From NCBI GenBank assembly GCA_003864495.1, contig ML133420.1:936727-1000726 (forward strand): 64,000 nucleotides of DNA, given 5' to 3'. Made by a program: the position numbers and the translations under genes. Source of the stretch: Nemopilema nomurai (Eukaryota > Cnidaria > Scyphozoa > Rhizostomeae > Rhizostomatidae). This document shows, piece after piece, positions 1-11,879 of this stretch (position 1 is its first letter; each line of letters begins with the position of its first letter). The notes beneath the pieces are model-generated. The model made no database searches. It was not told the DNA's origin and saw nothing but the letters and a program-made list of their open reading frames with translations.

Positions 1-1000
1 TCTTACTAGAAAGGGTACTTTTGGTCAAAGAAAGTGAAATGAGGCCTCCTTCCACCACTGGACCTACTAAAGCTGAGTCAGCCAACAGACCCCTTTCTAA
101 AGCCTATACCCATTTGGTTTCTGTAGCTCTCGCGTTTCACCAGAAGCCAATTCATTTCCTTGGTGAATTTAATCTCAACATTGTTTGGACTCCGATAACA
201 TAAATGTTTTGTAGGAAGGAACTAGTGTACACGATAGCCCTACCTACTGTGAAATGATACCAATTAAACTGATCAGACTTCGGGATTTCCCTGGATGTCC
301 AAAAACCTCTCTCTTTTGTATGACATTTTGCTATTTCTTGTTCGCAAGACTCGGCCCAAGCCTCATGGAGTCTTGGATACGATCCGCTGTTTAGTGTTGC
401 CAATGACGACAGCCAGCTAAATTGCTTGTATCTTTGTTTTCATAAATATGTCATTTTCATGGCGACAAGAAAGAGGCTCAATAGTTAATTAGTAGGTGAC
501 GCTTCCTGTGATATCAATGCATGTGGGATAATTGATTTCTCATAGAATATTTAAATGTTTTATTTGAGGAAAAATTCATGAGAAATAGCAAAGAAAACTT
601 TAAGCTTTTGACTGTCGATTTTCCGTTTGCATAACTTTGTCGGCTATCTTAGGCCAGGTGTGCTAGGATCAATATAAATAAAACACCTTCAGAGTGATTT
701 TTCGAGGGAAACGCGATAACTGGAGTCAGGACAACTGTAAGGCTTCACATAGGGGTACTTTAGAAAGGGGTGAGTTGTTTGACCTTCCTCCAAACTGAGC
801 AGTAAGCCCTGCAGGGGAGTCTGAACTTTTCGTGAAGCTCGAAGGCCATACCCGGAACCCACTTTTCGGTGAGGTAGGATACCAAGAAACAAATATTTGA
901 TAATTAAGCGGCAAAGAATAGGTTTTCAAGCCCTTTACTGACTTTTGAAATCGCCACAACTTCATCCAACTTCAACAACACCGACCGTAAAAAGTTATTA
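1..1000. other. No gene recognised
   Basis: AT-rich sequence. Open stretches on both strands are under 85 codons and resemble no family I know. I see no splice-flanked exon chain, RNA gene or clear repeat here. Confidence 0.5.
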
Positions 1001-1002
1001 TA

Positions 1003-1538
1003 CTACCGTTCAAAAAGTCTTCTGGCGAATGAAAACAACTTGGGGCGATCAAAAAAAAGTACCTTTTGAATCACTCCTATTATCCTTTAAAATGGTCTGA
1101 ATAACGCAGTAAAAGCAAAAACAAGTTGCAAAATTTCAGCTCTCTTTATTAATTACAATTAATCATCAGAACTTGAAACCACTGCGCTTTGACCTTCTAG
1201 CAAATTAATCGAGATGTATCCTGTTTTTTGATCTCTCAATAAAGACCTTTCATGTCTTGGCGACTGGAACTTCTTCGGTCTGCCGACCCTTTGCAAATCT
1301 TTTACGGCTCTAAATTTAAAGAACATTTTGCATACAGCGAAAGCTACATTTTACGGTTAATCTTTTTCGAATAATACTCGCAATTGCAATACTTCGAAAC
1401 ATGAACAATGTCTTATGGAAGTTTCATGGAAATATCCGGTTGTCGTACTTAATTAAAGGATCAAATGCATGATTTTAAAGCTTATATCATAAGCGTCTTT
1501 CGAAACTTCGAATCGTCCCAAGACTTTTTGAACGGTAG
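1003..1538. mobile_element. MITE with perfect 19-bp TIRs and TA target duplication
   Basis: The left end at 1003 reads CTACCGTTCAAAAAGTCTT. The reverse complement of the right end, reading inward from 1538, begins with the same 19 bases. Both ends are flanked by the dinucleotide TA (1001-1002 and 1539-1540). The interior of about 500 bp is AT-rich with no coding potential. TA duplication with short inverted ends is the signature of Tc1/mariner-type non-autonomous elements, so I infer that mobilising source. The perfect terminal match suggests fairly recent insertion or strong constraint on the ends. Confidence 0.8.
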
Positions 1539-1540
1539 TA

Positions 1541-2740
1541 TGTACACTTCCTAGACAAAAATATTTCAACACCTACAAAGGCGAATCACACAATGACTTT
1601 GATTATTGTCTGATTAAGCTATTGTTTAATCAAGCAATGGCGTGCAAATTTAACTGCAAATTTTACTGCCAATTCAACTTTGAATATTCTTTTTTCAACT
1701 TTCAAATTCAAAATTAACAATTGCAATAACTTTTGGTTTAAACGAGTTTTTCGTGGAGTAGTCTCTGGCTTTGAAAACTGTTGAAGATTGTGGCAAAATT
1801 TATGCATAAAGTTTCTTTATGAATTTCAACTTTCAACGTGATTTTCTTCCATTCTTCAAAAGCTCTTTCAACAAGTGCTTGCAGGCCAAAAAGGGACACT
1901 AAATTTTTGGATTTTCAGGTTAATAATGGTACATATTGCTCTTTAAGGGAGTGCATTGTCTTATTAGGAAATAAATAACTACGTTTGTCTTACAAGCATT
2001 GATTTTATTTCTCCAAAGCAAGCTAGCAAGAATTTTGCAGTATTTCAGAAAATGTTTGTACATTTCCCATCACAAATAGCAGGTTTTCCGACTCCCTTAG
2101 GCCCAGTTGAGCCCCATAACATGTCTGAAATTGAAATGTTTTTACCTTCGGGGTAAAAACTGGCGGTTATCGTCTTCACTTCTCGTTTCACTTTTCGAGT
2201 CACCACTCGTTCACTCGTAGCATCAGCTTTTTTGATCAGCCACCTCTCCTTTTCTCCTGAACCGCTTACTTACTTTCTAATTTTTTGATAATTCTCGAAG
2301 AAGTAGAATAATGGCATTCAATGATTTTTTAAATTTTTTTCTGTCGAAAGGCAGTTTTGCTTCTGTTTTAAACAACTGCTTGCTCTCCGTCTCGTAATTT
2401 TGTTTGTTTTTGCCATCGCAACTATTTTGCTTATAAGTGCGTTATTTCTTGTGTTGCCATGATTGTTCTAGACATTTCTAATCCTTGTTAAATTTCCTAA
2501 AATTTGACCCTCACCAAAGTGTGTTTCTATGTTTTGACTTATGGAGTATTTTGGTGTTAATTTTAGGGTTCGCAAAATTGCTAAAGTTTTGGACGCCGTT
2601 ATGACAAGGGTTTTTCAATACTTTTGTCCAGGTAGAGTTTATGGGACATTGATAATATAAAGAATTAACTACGTCAAACAATATGGACAGGGGCGTACTT
2701 AGCGGGGGTATGGAGGTGGTATCTTCTTCAGATATGGAAG
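1541..2740. other. No gene recognised
   Basis: AT-rich sequence without a supportable exon or repeat. The minus-strand open frame that begins in the THAP fragment runs into 2511-2740, but there it is low-information sequence. Confidence 0.45.
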
Positions 2741-2741
2741 C

Positions 2742-2938
2742 AACTGATGGCGCAGCATCTTGCGAAAGCTCTAACCTTTGAGACATCTTCATTTTCCATC
2801 TCTTTAGATTTAAGAAGCTCTCGGGTGCAAAATGATCGCTGCAAATGTAGCCTGTCACAGTATCTTCCCAGGGAAAGCGTGTGCTTCTTACAAAAGCATT
2901 CCAGCCGAGCAAACATTACCACAGTTTCCCACTACACA
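2742..2938 (-). pseudogene. THAP zinc-finger fragment, frameshifted
   Basis: THAP domains are C2CH zinc fingers that bind DNA in host regulators and in several DNA transposases. On the minus strand, 2938 downward reads CVVGNCGN, the start of many invertebrate THAP domains. A different frame then carries GWNAFVRST, the helix tryptophan region, and ICSDHF with the last two zinc ligands, followed by a run ending AAPSV that matches the AVPS-type end of the domain. The first cysteine pair and the Trp segment are in different frames with too little sequence between them, so the domain has lost an internal segment and is frameshifted. No functional THAP protein can be read. Probably a relic of a transposon. 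Confidence 0.6.
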
Positions 2939-2944
2939 TTTCCT

Positions 2945-5900
2945 CGATCAACGTTTTTTGTTGACATACTTCAATTTTACATCCGCAGACTATATCCAAA
3001 AAACGATTGCACACATCAGAGCTAGGCTTCTTTGATTAGGCCTCTCCCCACAGCTCTACTTCGTCGGAAAATACCGGGAATTGCAACAAACGAGTGGTGA
3101 ACATTGTGACGTCAGAATGTATGGATTCGGTTTTTGTCGTTTTTTGTTGGAAAGGTGCAACTTTAAAGGTTAATAACTTCAAAATGAATTGGAATTTTGC
3201 AAAAACAACTACTTTCCCATAATACATGCAACAAATACTTTCTTTTCAGCCAATAAAAAAAAATTTTTTCTTGGCTAGAGAGGCCCTTTAAACGGATGGT
3301 TGGTGAATGTAATGGATTGTCGGTAGATGCATATCTATTGTATACGTATAATAAATAGCATATATAGTACATAATTGTATATTTCTTAGGCAATTTGTGG
3401 TAGGACACGTTCGGGATAGTACGTGAATGGATCTCATTTGCTCATAAATGATAAGATCATATTCATAAAAGAGTTAGCAATAGCTTTAAAGTTCAAAATT
3501 CTGTCACACAGAATCATAAATGAAAGTACGAACGATAATGCAATAAGAGAGCGACTAATAAACATGGTGTTCTTAAAGGTGCTGCATTTTCATCGCAACT
3601 ATCCAAGTCAGTCTTTTTTGAACTGTGCAGGATTGTATAATTACGGTGAGCTTTGATATCATGTTATTATAACTGACTATTATAGTTTATGACTATATTT
3701 CTGTCGACCAACAACTGCGTATTCGTTATAAATTCGTCTGACATTTATTTTAGCCAAGTGATACACCTATTACATATATATATACATATATTAAACGACT
3801 TCGGAGCTGTGCAAGAGTTGAAAAGCACTAGATCTATTGGTCCCGTCACACTGATCCTGTAGAGGTTGGTTTTGAAGATTTTAAATTAGCAATTCAAATG
3901 GAATAACCGATTTAACAGTATCAATGAAAAGAATATGCCGATAGTAAGAAAAGCTGTCTCTTCCTTATTAAATGCAACTTGGGCTCAAAACACGTTCTTC
4001 TAGAGACAAAATTCTCTCTACCAATACGGTGGTTTTATTAAAGCAAAGATTTTTCAGGATTAATTATTCATAAGTAAATATATTTTAATTGAATTTAATT
4101 AAATTGGACACATTTAAAAGAGAGAATGTTTTTTCAAGGATTGCAGTTGAAAATCTTTCATCCAAAATACACTAAGGCTAGAGAGACTTTTTACCTATAT
4201 CAAAGGTTTTCATCTATGATAAACATTTGAAAATGAAAAAGTTGGCAAAGGCTAAGGTTAAGGCCTTGCTAACTATGTTAATAACCGAAACTCATTCTCA
4301 TTCTCTAGACTTTCAAGTATTTTCGTCATTCGGTGCTTCTAGTCAAATTTTTCAATCAAAGTCAGCCTATTGACTTTGAATGGAAAATCAAGTTAATTAA
4401 GTAATCTCGTTTTTTTGGATAAATCTATCTTGGAATTAACCTTGATCTCTGCCATCACAAGATTACACTGTGTCGAAAATTTCAACCCCAAAACAACAAA
4501 GGAGCTGTGTGGATGCTGCAATTTTGACAGTGCTCTTCTAAATCAAATAATTTTCTTTTGAACATTGCAGCGATTTTGTGATTAATTTAATCCTATTTTG
4601 TTTACCATCAACGCTTGTTTACGTAACGTTTTTCACTTTTATAGCAACTGAAGAGGCCCTCTGCTCCAAGTACATTTATCCGCAACCGCCATAGTGTTTT
4701 GGCTTCACTAGAAATCAGTAAGAACGATTCTTTGGACTGCCGCAAGGGTTTTACAATGAAAGTCATTTTCTGACACTTTGACAGTACCAAGAAGTCTAGA
4801 TCTGTGAAAAAATCTTGCTTAAATTATTAACCTTTATGGCATTCTGAAGCAAAATGGTACAATAAATTTGATCTTTTTAAACCTGCCCACTGTCTTTTGC
4901 CCAAAAGACCGAAAGAATCTGGTGAATTTTGCAGTGCATAGTTTAACAAATCCCCTTGTGGATAGTCTGTTGGGTCAGAATGAAATTTTCAGTCAGTCCT
5001 GCGATTGTATTTTCAAGGGATAGAGAAACTTATTAATCGCTCGAGTGGAAAACAGTTGACCTATGATAAACACCTGTATTGATTCATCTGATCTCACGAA
5101 AAAGCTCATTGAGTACATAGCTAGACTGCCACTCCCATTTTTGGATTTGGAAGGGGCACTCTTGCATGGTCAAATAGTGGGGCACCAGAGAGGCCATGGT
5201 TGCTACATCAGTAAAGAAAGGTTGGAAAGGAGAGCATGTGGAATAGTCAAGTATGTTGTAGTCAAGATTTCGTAGGCCTTATACGAGAACTGCCAGAAAA
5301 GTTCCACGTCGAATCTGCCTTACGTTGTTTCCAGGCTCCCCTGTAGAAATGGCTCCAACTGGCATCATCCAAAAAATGATATCAAAGCACTGAAGTCTAC
5401 AACTCGTGCTTCTTTATGTGTTCATTGAATTTCTAAATTTCTGAAAATTTGTTAATTTTGAAAACCTAGCGAAATTTATTATAGGCCTTGTTTTTGTTGA
5501 ATTAACAAGCCTTAGCACAGCTGTGAAATTTCTTGATGAAAAGCTACAGCTTTGATAAAATTATACAATCATTAAAGTTGGCGGTAAATGTCAAGACCAT
5601 AGTTCCAGCGCTGATGCTGAAGGAGAGTATGAATAAAGTGGTATTCGGCAGCAAGTTAAAGAGAGAATTAATAAGATTCTGCTTCATAAGAAGTCGAAAG
5701 CGAGATCTAAAGAGCGTCACGGAAGCTGTTGAAATCATTCATAAGGTGTTATCTGTGTTATCAAATCATTCTAATTTCTTCCTGGCTGCAAAACACCATT
5801 CAATCGCGGACTGGAGCCGAATGTCAAAATGACGTCAGTGAGACTCAGTCCTTTCCCTCGAGAGTTAAATGAAGCTTTTCAATGATGCGCACTTGATTCA

Positions 5901-7120
5901 AAATGGTTGACACGAAGCCTCCGTTCTCTCACAGAAAAGCCCAATGGCAAATTTCAATTAAATCTTTACCTATCAACGGCATGATTAGCTGAATAATATC
6001 ATAGCACTGATCGCAAAAACAGTTGACCTTACTTGGCAATATGATTTTACTCAGCTGTAGTTTCCAAAGATTGAAATGTGTCTAGGACAATTGATTTCAT
6101 GTCGGCAAGGTTTGTACAATCTGTAGCCTACTTCTGCTATGGTTTGACCTTCAAATTTTAAAAAATAAACGAGAGCTCTTTAATTCAGAAGTAAACAATA
6201 TAGTTCCTCGTTCTGATAAGCAATCTCTAATAGTAATAGGTAACCTTTATCCCTAATACTTTATCTCCAGGAAGTTGTTTGCTTTCATTGGGCTTTCCTT
6301 GATGCAAGCTTCCAATAACCATCTACTCTGGGAACATTGTGTTTACTTGCTTCCTTGCTGAGCCAAAGTTTTCTTGTTTAGGACCAACTCAAACCAGGAG
6401 GTAAGAAGAAATATGTTTTGCATCCTGTATGACTTTAGGTTTTGAATGACTGAGTGAATCAATGTCTTGATATATCAGGGTATCTAAAATACTTTTGAAT
6501 AAGCATTTTCATGGTGTTGAAAATAAGTGTAATTTACATACAATCACGTTGAAGTTGAGACAGAAAACAAAAAGTTTCTCTTTTCTTTAATAATAACTTT
6601 CCCCCTCCTCTGAATCAATGTTGAATGCATGTTTTTAGGCCCATATTATTAAACTACAAATTCAACATTGATTTTCTGTCAGCAAAATTTTTAAACATTG
6701 AAATTGTTGTTTCAAAGACTTTGTCTGGGATTGTAGTTTTCAACAGCAGATAATTAGATATGGTCAAGCCTATTATTTCAGTAAAAGGATTTTTCTTGCT
6801 ATATCTTAAAAAAATTTTCAAGCCAAATTAAAGGCATTTGCATCTCTTTGTTCCTTTAGGGATCATCATTGCTAGCAAAATCGACATATTGTAAGATGCA
6901 GTAACAGGTGGGAAAGCTAAAATACTAAACTCTGAAAGCATTTTTATCGCAGCGAATTTCATCACGAAATTTGATTTTGATTTCCACGTAGTAGCGCTGT
7001 GAATTCTAAATTTTTATCTATTGCCGCCAATTTCCAAAAATTCAAGCATAATGAAAGTTTTACTGATACAAATAAATTAACACTTTTGAAATTACTAGTG
7101 TTCAAGCGTTAGGAAAGGAA
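2945..7120. other. No gene recognised
   Basis: About 4.2 kb of AT-rich sequence. The longest open frames are 5063-5275 (+, 70 codons) and 5533-5832 (+, 99 codons, lysine- and serine-rich); neither resembles a family I know nor sits between convincing splice sites. A short TA run lies near 3775-3790. I found no RNA gene. Confidence 0.45.
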
Positions 7121-7127
7121 ACTTTTT

Positions 7128-7430
7128 TGGGTTAGAAAAGTCTACGGAGAGCATTTAGAGAAAGGTGACTTTCATCTGTTGGTAAGAAACTTGAGACTAC
7201 CTGATCACGAGAACTTTTTTCAATTATTTCGGATGTCACCATCAACGTTTAAAGAACTGTTATCCTTCGTTGGTTCAAAAACCTCGAAACAAAATAGCCT
7301 TATGCGTGATCCAAAATTGCCAGAGCGAGAAATTGGCAGTTACGCTGAGATATCTGGTAACAGGAGATGCCCATTGCACGATTGCTGCTAGTTATAGGAC
7401 AGGTCCCTCTACCATAGACAGAATTAACTG
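7128..7430 (+). pseudogene. PIF/Harbinger transposase (HARBI1-like) N-terminal fragment, broken
   Basis: From 7128 an open frame reads W-V-R-K-V-Y-G-E, then LRLPDHENFFQLFRMSPSTF. This is the conserved stretch before the DDE nuclease domain of Harbinger transposases and their domesticated relative HARBI1. About residue 70 the frame shifts (near 7335-7342): the next conserved block, LRYLVTGDAHCTIAASYR followed by GPSTIDRIN, continues one frame over and ends in a stop at 7428-7430. The catalytic DDE segments are absent downstream. It is a truncated, frameshifted transposon relic with no neighbouring TIRs that I could find. Confidence 0.8.
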
Positions 7431-7434
7431 AATT

Positions 7435-10160
7435 AACTTGGCCGCGCTTTGGTTGGCTATCTCTACTTGAGAAATTATTTCGCCGCTAAAAAGTAGAATG
7501 CTTTTCTACTTTCTTGCGAATTCGCTGCGATATCACTATCTTGGACTGCGCAGAATGCTGCCAGTAGTTGTTGTAGATTTGTGGGACCAAGGCCATGATA
7601 TTTCAATATAAATGTATGTTCCTATCATCTAGAGACAGTTTTTTCCTTGTTTCAATTCCGATATGAACTGTGATTAGTAAAAAGAATGCCAATTTTGTCT
7701 ATGAAATTATCTATTCTTCTTGAGAAAATGTTTTATTCTGAGCGCTACTGAAAAGTTGCAACCAAGTAACAATACATTGCGCAAAGCCCAGACTTGCTTT
7801 GAATTAGGTTGGTCAACATTACAGCCTTGCCTCGACCATGCGTTGTCACACCCTTGGTAAATTGACCAACCTTGACCCCGATCAGTTCTAGGTTGTATCA
7901 GAAAGTCGTTTTCACCATAGATATGCAACTTTATCTTGCAAATAAATGCTTCCCAGCCGCAAGGCAACAGAATCATTGTAAAGAAGTATTGATAATGAGC
8001 AATGTGGTTAGCCATTCCCTTTTCCTATTGAAAAAGAATTTGAAATTCAGGAGAGGCAGGGAAGTAGTATTGAGAAGTCATAATTTGTAAAAAGCTTGTG
8101 CTTCATCATGAAGCCTTCATGTGTTAAACGGACACCAATATTTCTAGACCTTTGTTTGATAAGATATCAGTTCGTTTGTAAACCAAGTTTTTCGTTTGCT
8201 CAAAAGTTGCAATTCTCATTCAGTTTCTCTTCCAAAGATTATTTGTAAACTTCGTCACAGCTGATAAATCACTCACGACTTTGGTATTGAAAAAATCATC
8301 AACATTTGTAACAGTTGGAGCTCGTGTTTAATATATTTCCTGATGTCTCAGTTACGTGTTATTGTCACATGTCCTGTTGAGTCTTGTTGTGTTAGTTAAC
8401 GCATTGTGATGTTCGCGTCGATCTTCTAGGTCCCTTCCTTATAACTGCAGATATCATCACAAAAGTGTCTCCATTATGTGCTACTTATTCTGGCGTAGGC
8501 CTATTACAAAGCCAATCGATTCGCCTCAACAGCTCGCAACTTGTGGCCTATGTAAAGATCTATCACAAGAAGCTTAGGCTCTGTTTGCAGTTCTTAATGA
8601 AATGCTGTCTTGTTTATACAGATGGATAGGTATAAGCAAAGTTAGCTCAGTACACTTGTAGGTATTAAAAGATTAGTAGCTCTAGTTTGGTCAAAGCTTC
8701 GTTTCTACAGCAGAATATGTAGTTTGTGGCACAAATGAAGAATGTTAAAAGTTTTGAGATAAGATAGTGCCCATGTCGTTTGCTAATAGAAAGGGAGTTT
8801 CACATGTCGATGAATGAGCTGCTGGAGTTGCTAAACACTCCAAGTGAACGAATGGAAAGAATAATAAATGAGACCCACTTACGTTGACGTTTTAAGTCAG
8901 GCGCAAGAAAAACATGTCTCTTAGATTCCTTAGTAGTATTGGTGGTTCATAATTAAAATTATAATAATAATCATCACCAGAAAATCACCATCATCATCAT
9001 AATAAAAATTTCAATTTCAATGCAATTAAACTACAATTACAAACCTCTCTATTACATAGGTTATTTGTAACTGGCAAGCCTGAGTGAAAGAATACTACTA
9101 CAGAAATGATATGCGTATTGAAACAGCCTAGATCTGATCTTAAGCTTTCACCCTCAGCTACAAAAAGCTTTATGTGACCCAATGTAGTAAAAATTGAAGA
9201 AAGGTTTGTTTACATTTATTTTCCAATGCGTGACATTTTTCTCCCGACTGACCTAAAACATTTCCTTCCTTAAGAACGTTCAACCTCTCTTTTTAAGGGT
9301 ATTTACCAAATTGAAATAATGACTGAATAATTTGGCTAGTTTTTGTGTGTCAATAAACCTTTGATTAATACATCTGCTACAGAAATCTGTGCATATTTTC
9401 AGCTGCCCGTTGCAAAGTGATTTGTTTGTATTGGTCAAACGTAGAAGGTGCCCTATCATTACATTTACTTTCATTATATTCTTAGCAATTAGGCTCTAAC
9501 GCTAATCATTTTCCTCTCATCCGCGCATGTTTGTTTAAGAAATTATGGAGAGAAATCTTTGAAATTAAGTAACAGCACTAACTCAAAATCTGCTTGAATC
9601 GGTGTGCTTTATTTGAACGAGAAGCCTTTTTTGAACTAATCGTATTCCCGAAAGTAACTGAGAGGTTTACACGGCAGTTGCTTTTATCATGAGCATTCTA
9701 ACTGCTCTTACAGGTAGCTATTTTTTATCCCTTTCCTTGTCAAGCAAGCATGTGTATGGAATAAAGCTACTGTAGTTATAAGAGACAACTGGGTTGAGAC
9801 AAACGCTCAAATGGCTATCCGTCATTTCTTTCTTCTTCGACTTTCTGCAATCAGTACTCATAATACAAACCTCAATCTCTCTGATTACACCGTCATAACA
9901 GACTAAAGTTTCTAATTTTAAATGTAATTATTCGTATGACACTAAGGGTATTTTCTATTCACATTAGTACAATATAGTATAGGTGGATAATTTTGTATTT
10001 GATTTCTGTTACATTAGTACGCCAGAAGACAACAGCCACGACTGATCATAACTTTCGATTTTCTGTGCATTCTTAGCGACATCAGCAGCGACCACCTTTA
10101 GCGCGTTCTAATGCATCAAGGAACTGCTTCACCCCTTGAGTTAGCTTAACTCGAAGTCTT
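7435..10160. other. No gene recognised
   Basis: AT-rich sequence with only short open frames. A small AAT/ATC-rich simple tract lies near 8950-9005. Nothing supports a host exon or an RNA gene. Confidence 0.45.
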
Positions 10161-10164
10161 CTAA

Positions 10165-11707
10165 GGCCCAAGTTACACGATATCGGATTGGGCTTCGCAT
10201 TCCTTCTCGTGTAAACACTGAATCCGAAGTGATTTTCACTCCGAAACTTCGTTTCAGATCGCGTTGCCTCTGTTATGTGCAAAATGTGCGCGCTTTTTGA
10301 AGAAGGAAATACCCAACAAAAACATGGCTGACATCAAACTGGTAATCAAAGTTTTTCTAGGCATGCTTACGGGTTTTCCTACTTTATTGCAGCAGGAAAG
10401 CATGTTATTTGAGTTCATTACTCACAACTATCTGGCACGAAGAAAATTGTTGGCGCCAAACGCCTTATTAACAGCGAGAGCTCCTCCGCCACTTCACGAA
10501 AGAGAGTTTTTGTCTGCGCAGTACGTAGCAATCCGAAATCGTGTAACAGCGAAGCAAAGCGGAGCAAAAGTCAATCCGAAGCAAAAGTCAATCCGAAGTC
10601 GTGTAATCACTTGGAAAACCGAAGTGCAACTGCTTCAGATTGGGGTGGGCAATCCGAAGCAAAAGTCAATCCGAAGTCGTGTAATCACTTGGAAAACCGA
10701 AGTGCAACTGCTTCAGATTGGGGTGGGCAATCCGAAGCAAAAGTCAATCCGAAGTCGTGTAATCACTTGGAAAACCGAAGTGCAACTGCTTCAGATTGGG
10801 GTGGGCAATCCGAAGCAAAAGTCAATCCGAAGTCGTGTAATCACTTGGAAAACCGAAGTGCAACTGCTTCAGATTGGGGTGGGCAATCCGAAGCAAAAGT
10901 CAATCCGAAGTCGTGTAATCACTTGGAAAACCGAAGTGCAACTGCTTCGGATTGGGGTGGGCAATCCGAAGCAAAAGTCAATCCGAAGTCGTGTAATCAC
11001 TTGGAAAACCGAAGTGCAACTGCTTCAGATTGGGGTGGGCAATCCGAAGCAAAAGTCAATCCGAAGTCGTGTAATCACTTGGAAAACCGAAGTGCAACTG
11101 CTTCAGATTGGGGTGGGCAATCCGAAGCAAAAGTCAATCCGAAGTCGTGTAATCACTTGGAAAACCGAAGTGCAACTGCTTCGGATTGGGGTGGGCAATC
11201 CGAAGCAAAAGTCAATCCGAAGTCGTGTAATCACTTGGAAAACCGAAGTGCAACTGCTTCGGATTGGGGTGGGCAATCCGTAGCAAAAGTCAATCCGAAG
11301 TCGTGTAATCACTTGGAAAACCGAAGTGCAACTGCTTCGGATTGGGGTGGGCAAACCGAAGCAAAAGTCAATCCGAAGTCGTGTAATCACTTGGAAAACC
11401 GAAGTGCAACTGCTTTCGGATTGGGGTGGGCAAACCGAAGCAAATGTCAATCCGAAGTCGTGTAATCACTTGGAAAACCGAAGTGCAACTGCTTCGGATT
11501 GGGGTGGGCAATCCGAAGTAAAAACCAATCCGACGTCGTGTAATCACTTGGAAAACCGAAGTGCAACTGCTTCGGATTGGGGTGGGCAAACCGAAGCAAA
11601 AGTCAATCCGAAGTCGTGTAATCACTTGGAAAACCGAAGTGCAACTGCTTCGGATTGGGGTGGGCAATCCGAAGCAAAAACCAATCCGACGTCGTGTAAC
11701 TCGGGCC
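10165..11707. mobile_element. Harbinger-type non-autonomous element with TAA target duplication
   Basis: The left end from 10165 reads GGCCCAAGTTACACGA, and the right end read inward from 11707 reads GGCCCGAGTTACACGA. Similarity continues imperfectly for roughly 37 bp (both reach CGGATTGG). TAA flanks both ends (10162-10164 and 11708-11710); a 3-bp TWA duplication is typical of PIF/Harbinger. After about 400 bp of unique interior, nearly all of the rest is a 78-bp tandem array. A plus-strand reading frame from about 10264 crosses the interior and the array, but openness through the array is trivial because 78 is a multiple of 3. I infer an internally deleted derivative, not a gene. Confidence 0.75.
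10566..11695. repeat. 78-bp tandem array, about 14 copies, inside the Harbinger-type element
   Basis: The landmark GTCGTGTAATCACTTGG recurs every 78 bp from 10598 onward; one extra T near 11414 shifts the later copies by one base. The unit contains CAATCCGAAGTCGTGTAA, which matches the inner part of the element's own right terminus (CAATCCGACGTCGTGTAAC). Early copies are almost identical apart from CAGATT/CGGATT alternation; the last four carry more substitutions (AAACC for AATCC, GACGTC for GAAGTC). Frames on both strands stay open only because of the unit length. Confidence 0.9.
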
Positions 11708-11801
11708 TAAGTCAAGCTAATTGAAATATAAAGAACTGTTTCATCAAGCTTTTTAAATCTTCGAAAACAAATTCCAGCGAAGGTCTTTGATTGCTTTTTC
11801 A

Positions 11802-11877
11802 CTAAATTCCCATTACGCTGGCTAAATTCCCATTACGCTGGCTAAATTCCCATTACGCTGGCTAAATTCCCATTACG
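11802..11877. repeat. 20-bp minisatellite, 3.8 copies
   Basis: The unit CTAAATTCCCATTACGCTGG repeats without change from 11802; the last copy breaks off after 16 bases. It lies about 95 bp beyond the right end of the Harbinger-type element. Confidence 0.9.
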
Positions 11878-11879
11878 CG

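Noticed and set aside
3035..3292. Possible MITE with ends GGCCTCTC...GAGAGGCC
   Set aside because: Only about 9 bp of inverted identity and no exact target duplication.
5063..5832. Plus-strand ORFs of 70 and 99 codons
   Set aside because: No family resemblance, no convincing splice context, and lengths within chance in AT-rich DNA with alternative start codons.
7707..8015. 102-codon minus-strand ORF
   Set aside because: No recognisable motif; composition and overlapping plus-strand ORF suggest chance.
10264..11724. Long plus-strand and minus-strand ORFs (up to 339 codons) across 10.2-11.7 kb
   Set aside because: They are translations of a 78-bp tandem array (26 codons per unit) inside a transposon; several frames stay open at once and the codons show no protein-level conservation.
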